This document shows positions 26,505 to 34,787 of a stretch of DNA of 34,870 nt, piece by piece. Positions within the stretch are counted from its first letter, which is position 1; each line of letters begins with the position of its first letter. The translations under genes were made by a program, and so were the position numbers. The notes under the pieces are model-generated. The model did not search any database and was not told where the DNA came from. It was given only the letters and a program-made list of their open reading frames with translations. Origin of the DNA: Geitlerinema sp. PCC 9228 (GTDB lineage: Bacteria > Cyanobacteriota > Cyanobacteriia > Cyanobacteriales > PCC-9228); NCBI RefSeq assembly GCF_001870905.1, contig NZ_LNDC01000192.1, forward strand, positions 1 to 34,870, written 5' to 3'.

Positions 26505-26743
26505 CACTCTCACGAATAGAATTGGTGAGATTCTCGCTTCATTGGGTGTGCCTAGATGGGTTCGCGGATTTGCGAACAGAGCTAGTCCCTCTCCGGCGAC
26601 AGGGACCCTCGGCGAGCGTTTTTCCGCCCCATTGTGGACGTACTTTGAATGCAATTCAAGCATATTTTTGACGGCGGCACCGGCTGCACGGGTCGCTCTT
26701 TTCCCCTTCAAAATCGCAGTTGGCTGTTTCAATCGTAGCTCCC
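26505..26743. other. gap between ATPase and STAND genes with hairpins
   Basis: 239 bp. GTTCGC/GCGAAC (26560-26565, 26572-26577) and GTCCCT/AGGGAC (26585-26590, 26601-26606) are two perfect 6-bp hairpins, followed by TTTTT at 26619-26623. The unit looks like an interspersed repeat that could also act as a partial terminator. No gene was seen. Confidence 0.45.
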
Positions 26744-29700
26744 ATGGCAAAACTAGACACCGTAGACGATGCGCGCGCTTACAACCAGCGTTCCCTCAAA
26801 GCCTTGCTGCGAGCGATCGCCCTATCCGAGGGCACCTTTTCCCTCATTTTGGTGCGCTGTAATTACCACCAACTGCGCCAAAAAATCGTCCAACAGCTGC
26901 GAGACCGCTACGCCGACACCAACCCGTGCTTTCGCGAAATCTACCTCGATCCCAACATCCGCACCCTGTACACCACCCTGCGATCGCAACTGCAAGGGGA
27001 ACAACTGGGGGGAAAAGGCACACCAGCCTTAATGGTCTTTGGTCTGGAGTCCGTACGTGCCCTCGATTACGTCCTCAGCTCCACCAACCAAGTGCGCGAA
27101 GAATTTCGCAAAAACTTTCCCTGCCCCCTCGTGCTGTGGGTGACCTCCGACGTATTGACCAAGATGATTCGCCTGGCACCAGACTTTCGCAGTTGGGCAG
27201 CCAGTTCCATAAAATTCGAACGCTCTACCGAGGAATTGTGGAGCGAACTCGTCCAAGTGGCCAATGCTGTTTTCCAAGCAGGGTTAGCCTTTGGCAGCCA
27301 AACAGCTGCCAGTGCCGCCTCCCCCGACACCAAAACCAGCACCAGCGATTCGGCGAACAACGACCTGGTGGACCTGGCCGTTGGCTCCTCCTACCGCGCT
27401 CAGGTAGAAGCAGCCGTACGGGACTTGCGCGATCGCGGTGTTTCCCTCAACTCCCCCGAAGGACTGCGGCTACAAGCCAGCATTCAACTCGTCTTAGGCA
27501 GGGATGACTACGCCAACGATCGCCCAGACGCCGCCCTCGAACACTACAACCAGAGCCTGCAGTTGTGGTCCGCAGCCAGGTCACGCCACAGCCAAGACAG
27601 CGATCCATCCCCAACCGGCAGCAGTCACAACCCAGCATCCCATACTGACACCATGGTTGAAGCCAGCCAGCAGTCCCCGAAAAATCCGTCAGTCCCCCTT
27701 ACCGTAAACTGGTTGGAACGCCAAGGCGTTTTGCTATATCACATCGCCCTTTGCTACCGCCGGCAAGCCGACCTCAACCCTCCCCAGCAAATTGAATACC
27801 TGCAAGCTGCTAGAACCTACTTTCAAGACTGCATTGAAGCATTTCGTAACTGCGATCGCCAAGAACTGGTCGCTCAATTTACTTGCAGCTTGGGAGAAGT
27901 TCTGCGGCATTTAGAAGCGTGGAAAGAATTAGAAACCCTCGCCCAGAATGCCCTGCAAATGGACGCCGTTTGCCAAAATTCCCTACTGCGTGCCTCATGT
28001 TATGGATTTCTATCCGAAGTAGGACTTGCAGAAGGTCGGTGGATTCGCGCGTATCACCTAGCAGAAGAAGCCCTTTCTTTAGCCAACAGCGCCTGGTCGC
28101 CCTCATCAGAGACACCAAAAGTCCCGCCGCAACATAAAGGATTGTACCTGTGGTTGTTAGGGCGATCGCTGCAAGCCATGAACCGCCACCAAGAAGCGCG
28201 CAACTACTTGCAACAGGCACGGGACACCATCGCCCCCCAACAGGATCCCAAACTGTACATTCGGATCTTAGAAACCCTGCGTTCCATTTACTTCCAACAA
28301 GGAGGATATTTAGAAGCATTTCGCATCGAACAACAGCAACACCAAATCGAACACCAATTTGGCTTTCGCGCCTTTATCGGTGCCGTGCAGTTGCAGCCTC
28401 AATTGCACACCCTGCATCCAGTAAGCAGCGTCCCCTTTTTCTCGCCACCGCCATCGGCCAACCACCCATCCCTCGATACCGCTGGGGATAGGTCCGGTTG
28501 GCGTTCGCGAAGGGTCTGGTACGGAGAATGGTCCGTTCGCGAAGGGTCTGGTACGGAGAATGGACCGGTACCAAAGGCACCATCGCCAGAACACCTAGCC
28601 GACCCCAGCCACACCACCTGGGCCCCGGAAATCGACGCAGCCGGGCGAGGAACCGACGTACGCAATCTGCTCAGCCGCTTAAACCGCAACGACTGCAAGC
28701 TCACCATCATTCACGGTTCTTCCGGCGTCGGCAAAAGTTCCATGCTCAACGCCGGTTTGGTCCCCGCCTTAAGATACCGGCAAATGGGCGATCGCATCGC
28801 CCTGCCCCTCATCGTACAGGTATACACCGACTGGATGGGAAACATCACCAAACAGCTTGCCGAAGCCCTTGCCATCGAGCCAGTCACCTCAACACCACCC
28901 AAAACCAACTTCGAAACCTTTTGCCATCTCCTGCAGCACGCCCAAAACCGCAATCTACTTATTGTTATCTTATTCGACCAATTTGAAGAGTTTTTCTTCG
29001 TTTGCCAGAAAAGCACCGAACAAAACCTATTTTGCCAATTCCTCAATCGCTGCCTAAATAGCCCCTTCGTCAAAGTCGTCATCTCCCTACGGGAAGACTA
29101 CCTGCACTATTTGCTTTCCTGCGAACAAACCGTTTCCCTAGACGCCATCGGCAACAACATCCTAGACAAAAACGTACGCTATCCCCTGCGAGACCTCGCC
29201 CCTGACAAAGCCAAAAGCACCATCGAAAAACTCACAGCCAACTCGCAGTTCTACATGCAAACCGCCCTCATCGAAACCTTAGTCCAAGACCTCGCCCAAG
29301 AAAGTGGTGCCGTGCGTCCCGTCGAACTGCAAGTCGTGGGAGAACAGCTGCAGGAAGAAGGCATTCATACCCTAGACAAATACCTGCAACTAGGCGACAG
29401 CGCCAAAGCCAGAAAACAAAAACTCGTCTTGCGATCGCTTTGCGTTGCCATCGAAGACTGCGGACCCGCCAACGAAGAAATCACCTGGAAAGTCTTATTC
29501 TCCCTCATCGACGACAAAGGCAGACGCCCCCTCAAAACCAAACAAGAAATCGCCACCTCCATCAACGGACACCCCAACCACACCCACCAAACCCTAGACC
29601 TCATCCTAGAAATCCTCGTAGGTGCCGGTTTAGTCTTTTTACACCTAGAAGAACCCACCAACCGCTACCAACTCGTCCACGACTATCTAGTCGAACCCAT

Positions 29701-32290
29701 CCAACAAAAATACAACGAAACCTTCCAAAAACTCAAACAACAACTCGCCGCCTCCCAAGCCGCCGAAAAATCCAGCCAGCAGCAACTAGAAAAACGCAAC
29801 CGAGAACTCAACCGCCTCCTCAAAATCACCCTCGGCTTAATCCTGTTGTTGCTAGGTGCCACCCTCTCCACCGCCACCTTTTGGCGCAACGCCGAAAAAC
29901 AAAAACAAGCTCTCCAACAGCAGCGAGAACAAGTAGAACTGCAAAAACAGCGCGCCGAACAGCAGAGCAAAATCGCCGAAATCAACGAAATGAAAGCAGA
30001 AATTGCCGCCACCTCCGCTAGCGCCGAAGCCCTATTCCTCGATAACAAACCCTTCGACGCCCTCATGGAAGCCCTGCGCGCCGTTCGGCGGCTGCAAACC
30101 TTTCGCCACACCATCGCCACCGGCGGGTCCATCAGCCAGAACAGCGCCACCACGCGCCGGGTTTCCACCGCCGACATCGAACTGCAAGTAGCAGCCGCCC
30201 TACAACAAGCCATCTATCGTTCTGAAAAAGAAAGCAACCGCCTAGAAGGGCACCGCAACGCCGTATGGGACGTACGCTTTAGCCATGACGGGCGTTTCAT
30301 CGCCTCCGCCAGCAACGACAAAACCATCCGCATCTGGCAACCCAACGGTCGGCTGGTGCAAGTTCTCGACCGCCCCACAGCCAGCCTATCCAGCGTAGAC
30401 TTCAGCATAGACGGTCGGTGGATTGGTGCCGGCGACACTGATGGCAACCTCTACCTGTGGCAGCGAACCAATGGCCAATACCAGCTCGTACAAACCCTGA
30501 AAGCTGGCGAAAAAGTATACAGCGTGCGTTTCAGCCCCAAAGGTAACCTAGTAGCTGCAGCCGGAGACAGTACCCAAGTCAAACTGTGGCAGCGCCAGCC
30601 CAACGGCAGCTATAGCCAACAAGCCACCCAAACCTTATCCGGACATGCCGAAGTCGTGCGCTCGGTTCAGTTTCGTCAAGATGGAGATTGGCTGGTCACC
30701 GCCGGCGTACAGGGAAAAATTCGTTTGTGGCGGCAAGGGCGCGGGGGGCGCTACCAACTACGAAGAACCATTGCAGCGCACGATCGGAAAATCAACTTCC
30801 TCGATTTTGCTCCCAACGGTCAAATTTTTGCCTCCGCCTCTGACGATAAGACTATTAAACTGTGGAACTTGCAAGGGGAAAGATTGCGAACTTTTTCCGG
30901 GCACCAGAAATGGGTGTACGCCCTGAGTTTTAGTCCTGACAGCCAATCCCTGGTCTCGGCCAGCGGAGATGGCAAAGCGATTTTGTGGGATGTAGCTTCT
31001 GGAGAGAAAAAACGGGAATTTGAAGTGCATACTGATGGGGTAACCAGCGTGGACTTTAGTCCCAATGGCAACTTAATCGCCACCGGCAGTTGGGACAAAA
31101 CCGTACGTTTGTGGAAACTCGAATCGACCTCTCTGCCCCGGTTGCGCGCTCACGAACAGCGGGTATACGGTGTCGGTTTCTCTCCTGATGGACAAACCAT
31201 TGCCACCGGCAGCAGCGATCGCAGTGTGAAAATTTGGAACCGGCAAGGGGAACTCCTCCAAAGCTGGCAGGCACATGCAAGTGGCTTGTACGACGTATCG
31301 TTTGCTCCGAACGGCGACATGCTGGCATCAGCCAGTCACGACTGTACCGTGAAATTATGGGACCCCTCTGGAACCGCGATCGCGACCCTAACAGACCCCA
31401 GCCTAGCTGACAAAAAAGACCTCCCCGGCAACTGCGCCCCCAACCCCAGCCATGCCGATCGAACCTACCAAGCTGCCTTCGATCCCCAGGGGAAATTGGT
31501 TGCCACCGCCAGCCGCGACGGCACCGTCAAAATTTGGTCCCTTTCCGGCCAGCTACTGCACACCCTCGCCGCCCACCAAGGCAGAGTCAACAGCGTCGCC
31601 TTTTCCGCCAACGGGCAACTTTTGGCCTCAGCAGGGGACGACCAGCAAATTCTCCTGTGGCGTCGCAACGGCGAATTAGTGGGGACGGTTACCACCAGCA
31701 AAGACCCCTTTGGGCATCAGTCTTACATTACTGATATTGCCTTTAGTCCCGATGGCAAGAGGTTGGTGTCGGCGGGGTGGGATAATACAGTGAAACTATG
31801 GCGTTTGCCTACCAACAGTAGAAGCGCAACGCGAAGCGTCTCTACTGGGGCCACGCCCCCAAAAACCGTACGCGATCGCTCTTTATTGGTGGATACCTTG
31901 TACCGGGGCTACAACGACAGCGTCAATAGCGTTGCCTTTCGTCCGGATGGCAAAGCGATCGCCTCTGCCAATTGGGATGGTACCATCAAGCTATGGAGCC
32001 GCGATGGCAGTCTGTTAAAAGCCTTGCACGGCCACGAAAGCGGCGTTTTGGATGTCAGCTTTAGTCCCGACGGCCAAACCTTGGTATCGACGAGTGCTGA
32101 TAGTACGGCGATTTTATGGAATTTGGATTTGCAAGATTTGTTACAGAAAAGTTGCCGCTGGGTACGGGATTATTTAGCGACCAATCCCAACCTTTCCCAA
32201 AGCGATCGCGCCTTGTGTCAGGACAAGCACGGGAGCTTTGCCCCTACAGATTTTTTCGCCAGCCAAGGGAACCAGCAAAATGATGGTTAA
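26744..32290 (+). CDS. giant TPR-STAND NTPase-WD40 protein (NLR/Apaf-1-like sensor)
   Basis: 1848 aa in modules. (1) Residues ~1-190 are NTPase-like with no Walker A (FSLILVRCNYHQLRQKIVQQ, ALMVFGLESVRALDYVL, LVLWVTSDVLTKMIRLAPDF), a degenerate domain I have seen in other cyanobacterial repeat proteins. (2) ~215-560 are TPR-like helices (GVLLYHIALCYRRQADLN, GLYLWLLGRSLQAMNRHQEA). (3) ~587-607 is a linker built from a 32-bp tandem repeat. (4) ~635-1000 is an nSTAND-type NTPase, with Walker A GSSGVGKSS (658-666) and Walker B LLIVILFDQFEEFFF (D745), then a winged-helix-like part. (5) ~1028-1048 is one membrane helix, followed by a coiled coil (to ~1095). (6) ~1167-1810 holds 14 WD40 repeats, enough for two seven-bladed propellers. 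STAND proteins are ligand-triggered switches. ATG 26744 was preferred over TTG 26720. Confidence 0.88.
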   Translation: MAKLDTVDDARAYNQRSLKALLRAIALSEGTFSLILVRCNYHQLRQKIVQQLRDRYADTNPCFREIYLDPNIRTLYTTLRSQLQGEQLGGKGTPALMVFGLESVRALDYVLSSTNQVREEFRKNFPCPLVLWVTSDVLTKMIRLAPDFRSWAASSIKFERSTEELWSELVQVANAVFQAGLAFGSQTAASAASPDTKTSTSDSANNDLVDLAVGSSYRAQVEAAVRDLRDRGVSLNSPEGLRLQASIQLVLGRDDYANDRPDAALEHYNQSLQLWSAARSRHSQDSDPSPTGSSHNPASHTDTMVEASQQSPKNPSVPLTVNWLERQGVLLYHIALCYRRQADLNPPQQIEYLQAARTYFQDCIEAFRNCDRQELVAQFTCSLGEVLRHLEAWKELETLAQNALQMDAVCQNSLLRASCYGFLSEVGLAEGRWIRAYHLAEEALSLANSAWSPSSETPKVPPQHKGLYLWLLGRSLQAMNRHQEARNYLQQARDTIAPQQDPKLYIRILETLRSIYFQQGGYLEAFRIEQQQHQIEHQFGFRAFIGAVQLQPQLHTLHPVSSVPFFSPPPSANHPSLDTAGDRSGWRSRRVWYGEWSVREGSGTENGPVPKAPSPEHLADPSHTTWAPEIDAAGRGTDVRNLLSRLNRNDCKLTIIHGSSGVGKSSMLNAGLVPALRYRQMGDRIALPLIVQVYTDWMGNITKQLAEALAIEPVTSTPPKTNFETFCHLLQHAQNRNLLIVILFDQFEEFFFVCQKSTEQNLFCQFLNRCLNSPFVKVVISLREDYLHYLLSCEQTVSLDAIGNNILDKNVRYPLRDLAPDKAKSTIEKLTANSQFYMQTALIETLVQDLAQESGAVRPVELQVVGEQLQEEGIHTLDKYLQLGDSAKARKQKLVLRSLCVAIEDCGPANEEITWKVLFSLIDDKGRRPLKTKQEIATSINGHPNHTHQTLDLILEILVGAGLVFLHLEEPTNRYQLVHDYLVEPIQQKYNETFQKLKQQLAASQAAEKSSQQQLEKRNRELNRLLKITLGLILLLLGATLSTATFWRNAEKQKQALQQQREQVELQKQRAEQQSKIAEINEMKAEIAATSASAEALFLDNKPFDALMEALRAVRRLQTFRHTIATGGSISQNSATTRRVSTADIELQVAAALQQAIYRSEKESNRLEGHRNAVWDVRFSHDGRFIASASNDKTIRIWQPNGRLVQVLDRPTASLSSVDFSIDGRWIGAGDTDGNLYLWQRTNGQYQLVQTLKAGEKVYSVRFSPKGNLVAAAGDSTQVKLWQRQPNGSYSQQATQTLSGHAEVVRSVQFRQDGDWLVTAGVQGKIRLWRQGRGGRYQLRRTIAAHDRKINFLDFAPNGQIFASASDDKTIKLWNLQGERLRTFSGHQKWVYALSFSPDSQSLVSASGDGKAILWDVASGEKKREFEVHTDGVTSVDFSPNGNLIATGSWDKTVRLWKLESTSLPRLRAHEQRVYGVGFSPDGQTIATGSSDRSVKIWNRQGELLQSWQAHASGLYDVSFAPNGDMLASASHDCTVKLWDPSGTAIATLTDPSLADKKDLPGNCAPNPSHADRTYQAAFDPQGKLVATASRDGTVKIWSLSGQLLHTLAAHQGRVNSVAFSANGQLLASAGDDQQILLWRRNGELVGTVTTSKDPFGHQSYITDIAFSPDGKRLVSAGWDNTVKLWRLPTNSRSATRSVSTGATPPKTVRDRSLLVDTLYRGYNDSVNSVAFRPDGKAIASANWDGTIKLWSRDGSLLKALHGHESGVLDVSFSPDGQTLVSTSADSTAILWNLDLQDLLQKSCRWVRDYLATNPNLSQSDRALCQDKHGSFAPTDFFASQGNQQNDG
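28502..28565 (+). repeat. two tandem 32-bp units inside the STAND gene
   Basis: CGTTCGCGAAGGGTCTGGTA plus CGGAGAATGGTC occurs at 28502-28533 and again, with one change, at 28534-28565. Because 32 is not a multiple of three, the two copies are read in different frames (one gives RSRRVWYGEW, the other VREGSGTENG). The gene stays open through both. Confidence 0.9.
31816..31847 (+). repeat. palindromic repeat inside a WD40 loop of the STAND gene
   Basis: CAGTAGAAGCGCAACGCGAA followed by GCGTCTCTACTG is a 32-bp imperfect palindrome of the type scattered between cyanobacterial genes, related in centre to the 123-bp family. It is translated as part of NSRSATRSVSTG, an extended loop after the twelfth WD40 repeat, and does not break the frame. 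Confidence 0.8.
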
Positions 32291-33335
32291 ATCGATCGCA
32301 GGATGTTTGCTCGCCGTGCTGTTGGTTGTTCTTTCCCAAGTCTTCTTCAGTACTGTACGCACCCCACCGACCCTTGGTTCCGCACCAGCACCAGTCCGGA
32401 GCGCCCCACCGACAGCCCCGCTGCTGGGTGAAAAGACGCCTATGTCCCCCGCCGTTCCCCAAATCGATCGGGTCACTCTGTGGCAGTTTCTAGAAGACCT
32501 GAACTACGAACGCCATACCGAAAGCCAGCGCCAGCGAACGCGGGATTATTTGAGCGAGAAATTGCGATCGTTTGGTTTATCGCCCCAAAAGCAGGTTTTT
32601 GACCTTCCCCGCGACAACGCTCGGGACAAGGGCGTCAACATCTGGGCACAACGCCCCGGGAGCAACTCGCAAGCAGGAAAAGTTATTGTCGCCGCCCACT
32701 ACGATACCGTAGCCGGTTCCCCAGGTGCCGACGATAATGGCAGCGGTGTGGCCACTGTGTTAGAAATAGCGCGGTTGTTTGCCCAGCATCCCACGCCAGC
32801 GACCCTGCAAGTTATCTTTTTTGACGCGGAAGAACAAGGCATGTTGGGTAGTTTTGCTTTTACCGATGTTGCTGCCCACCGCGAAAACGTCGAAGCTGCC
32901 ATTGTCTTGGAAATGGTGGGGTTTGCCTGTTACCAACCGGACTGTCAAACCTATCCCCAAAGTTTGCCCATAGAACCGCCCAGCCGTCGCGGGAATTTCC
33001 TAGCTGTCGTCGGCAACAGCGAACATCCCTTTCTATTGCAGGCGTTTTCCCAGGACATGCCGGCACATTTGCCGCCCGTGGAAACTCTAGCGGTTCCTGC
33101 TAAAGGGGCTCTCTTTCCAGCTGCCTTGCGCAGCGACCACGCCCCCTTCTGGTGGCACGATATTCCCGCAGTGATGGTGACGGATACTGCTAACTTTCGC
33201 AATCCCCACTACCACCAACCTAGCGATACCATTAACACCATTAACCGGGATTTTTTCACGGGGTCGGCACAAATCGCCGCGCGCGCTACTGCCCATTTGT
33301 TAGCCCAGCCGGAAAAAAACACCGCCACCAAATAA
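32280..33335 (+). CDS. M28-family zinc aminopeptidase, exported or membrane-anchored
   Basis: About 351 aa. A hydrophobic N-terminus (SIAGCLLAVLLVVLSQVFFS) is a signal peptide or anchor, followed by a Pro-rich linker (~20-65). The catalytic domain has all M28 metal ligands: VAAHYDTVAGSPGADDNGSG (His and bridging Asp), IFFDAEEQGMLGS (catalytic Glu and a ligand Glu), an Asp in SDHAPFWWHDIPAVMVTDTA and the final His in NPHYHQPSDT. Such enzymes trim N-terminal residues from peptides in the periplasm or outside the cell. Its start ATG lies inside the last codons of the STAND gene (11-bp overlap), so translation is probably coupled. I chose 32280 because an upstream in-frame start lacks a signal peptide start. 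Confidence 0.85.
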   Translation: MMVKSIAGCLLAVLLVVLSQVFFSTVRTPPTLGSAPAPVRSAPPTAPLLGEKTPMSPAVPQIDRVTLWQFLEDLNYERHTESQRQRTRDYLSEKLRSFGLSPQKQVFDLPRDNARDKGVNIWAQRPGSNSQAGKVIVAAHYDTVAGSPGADDNGSGVATVLEIARLFAQHPTPATLQVIFFDAEEQGMLGSFAFTDVAAHRENVEAAIVLEMVGFACYQPDCQTYPQSLPIEPPSRRGNFLAVVGNSEHPFLLQAFSQDMPAHLPPVETLAVPAKGALFPAALRSDHAPFWWHDIPAVMVTDTANFRNPHYHQPSDTINTINRDFFTGSAQIAARATAHLLAQPEKNTATK

Positions 33336-33509
33336 AAATCTGCCGTTTCAAAGTTTTTAAAGTTTTGTAAACTATATTAGATAGAGGCGAATGGCGTCCC
33401 CCGCGTTGCGTGATGGCATCTCTCCCTTCATGGGACTCCGGGTAAGCCTTCGATTGGGCTGGGGATGGTTCGTCTGGAAACAGAAATTTTTATTTGGTTG
33501 AGGATTATC

Positions 33510-34433
33510 ATGAGCAAGCTTGCACGAGCCGAGCGTTTTTCCCTGGTGGGTCATATTTTTTCAATGGCCTTTGGACTAGCCGGACTGCTGTGGGTGCTGC
33601 CCCATCCAGAAATTATTACGGCGTTAGGAAGTTGGGGGCAAACGGCTTTTCGCTGGAGTATGGCCGGAGGCGGCGTGGTATATATCTTGTTGGGGGCGGT
33701 TGCGGTTGCCATCGCTCTCTATCGCCGGTTGGGGATGAAATCGCTGTTGGCTTTTTTCCTTCCTACTGTTTGTCTGTCGTTGGGCAGCGAATTGTTGGGG
33801 ACCAGTACGGGATTCCCATTTGGCGAGTACGAGTATTTAAATGGTTTGGGATACAAAATTGGCGGCTTGGTGCCGTTTACCATTCCCCTTTCTTGGTTTT
33901 ATTTGGGGGGTACTGCTTACTTGCTGGCTAGAGCGGGATTGGAAAACCTGTCGCTGCCTGGTTGGGTTCGCCAGGGAATGGCGATCGCTTTGGGAGCTGT
34001 TTTGCTGACTTCCTGGGATTTCGTCCTCGATCCAGCCATGAGTCAAACTTTGGTGCCTTTCTGGCATTGGAACCAACCGGGTGCCTTCTTTGGCATGCCC
34101 TATCAAAATTTTATCGGTTGGCTGGGAACCGGCGCTCTGTTCATGGGGGTGGCGGCGCTGTTTTGGCCGGGACATTCTTTGGGGGTAACCCGCGCGCAGT
34201 TGGGTGTTCCCCTAGCGGTTTATCTCAGTAATTTTGCGTTTTCGGCCGTGATGAGTGTGGCTGCCAATTTGTGGATTCCCGTCCTTTTGGGGGTGGTGTT
34301 CGGGGTCTTTCCTGCTATACTCTTGTGGCGTATGGCGAACCCAGCTGCCCCAACAACGGCGGTAGCGGCGGACCAAGCTACGGCTGTGTCTGAAGGCAGA
34401 ACTTTAAACTCTGTGGAAATTGCGGCTAAGTAA
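33510..34433 (+). CDS. cruF: CruF, carotenoid 1',2'-hydratase of myxol glycoside synthesis
   Basis: About 307 aa with seven to eight membrane helices. The sequence fits the CruF/bisanhydrobacterioruberin-hydratase-like family: FGLAGLLWVLPHPEIITALG, CLSLGSELLGTSTGFPFGEY, YLNGLGYKIGGLVPFTIPLS, SWDFVLDPAMSQTLVPFWHW and PGAFFGMPYQNFIGWLGTGA. CruF adds water to the psi end of gamma-carotene-type intermediates, leading to myxoxanthophyll in cyanobacteria. The usual partner, the glycosyltransferase CruG, does not follow within the window. I chose ATG 33510 (MSKLARAERFSLVGHIFSMA); an upstream in-frame ATG at 33465 is less likely. Confidence 0.85.
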   Translation: MSKLARAERFSLVGHIFSMAFGLAGLLWVLPHPEIITALGSWGQTAFRWSMAGGGVVYILLGAVAVAIALYRRLGMKSLLAFFLPTVCLSLGSELLGTSTGFPFGEYEYLNGLGYKIGGLVPFTIPLSWFYLGGTAYLLARAGLENLSLPGWVRQGMAIALGAVLLTSWDFVLDPAMSQTLVPFWHWNQPGAFFGMPYQNFIGWLGTGALFMGVAALFWPGHSLGVTRAQLGVPLAVYLSNFAFSAVMSVAANLWIPVLLGVVFGVFPAILLWRMANPAAPTTAVAADQATAVSEGRTLNSVEIAAK

Positions 34434-34440
34434 GCCAGCG

Positions 34441-34562
34441 CCTCCACCAAACGTGTGGAGGTTCCTGGTATCCTCCGTCGCTAGCTGAGGTGCCAGGGTG
34501 CCCTGAAGGTCTGTCTCCGGGGAGATGGCCAGCTACTAGCTGGAGACCCCCGTTTTTTCCCT
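34441..34562 (+). ncRNA. strongly structured RNA / complex terminator after cruF
   Basis: Three ordered elements follow the cruF stop. A hairpin CCTCCAC/GTGGAGG (34441-34447, 34455-34461) comes first. A second, CCTGGTA-CCTC / GAGG-TGCCAGG, spans 34464-34497. Then a three-way junction: GGTCT (34508-34512) pairs with AGACC (34544-34548) and encloses TCTCC/GGAGA and CCAGCT/AGCTGG. It ends in CCCCG and TTTTTT (34553-34558). This is at least a strong terminator. The extra structure suggests a 3'-UTR-derived or independent small RNA, which I cannot name. Confidence 0.45.
34508..34558 (+). terminator. intrinsic terminator with a branched stem, downstream of cruF
   Basis: The branched stem GGTCT...AGACC with two internal hairpins is followed by six T residues at 34553-34558. 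It is the best terminator signal in the last kilobase and would end the cruF transcript. Confidence 0.7.
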
Positions 34563-34609
34563 CCTAGCAGCTAGAAAAAGCCACCGGTAACCTTGGCGAG
34601 GTGAACCTT

Positions 34610-34732
34610 ATACCATTTCCTTAATAATCTGCAAGAGATAATAGAGGCATTTTTGTAGGGGCGCAACGCGTGAGCGCCCCTACCAGGGAAATTGGAAAAT
34701 TCCAGAAAATTATGTTTTTTCAGAAATGGTAT
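34610..34732. repeat. copy D of the 123-bp palindromic repeat (inverted relative to B and C)
   Basis: 123 bp from ATACCATTTC to GAAATGGTAT, both ends intact. Read on the minus strand it matches copies B and C in order and length, including CCCTGGTAGGGGCGCTCACG and TCTCTTGCAGATTATTAAGG. TTA stands on both sides of the TACC...GGTA unit, as in copy B. A peptide frame across it is not a gene. Confidence 0.85.
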
Positions 34733-34787
34733 TAGTGGTACAAATGGCGTTTTGGGGGATTCTAAACCCCCATAGCCCCTTTTTAGA

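Noticed and set aside
34441-34562. Known cyanobacterial riboswitch or Yfr-type RNA after cruF
   Set aside because: I could not match the glutamine or SAH riboswitch motifs or the Yfr1 core by eye, and it follows a gene instead of preceding one, so it was left as unassigned.
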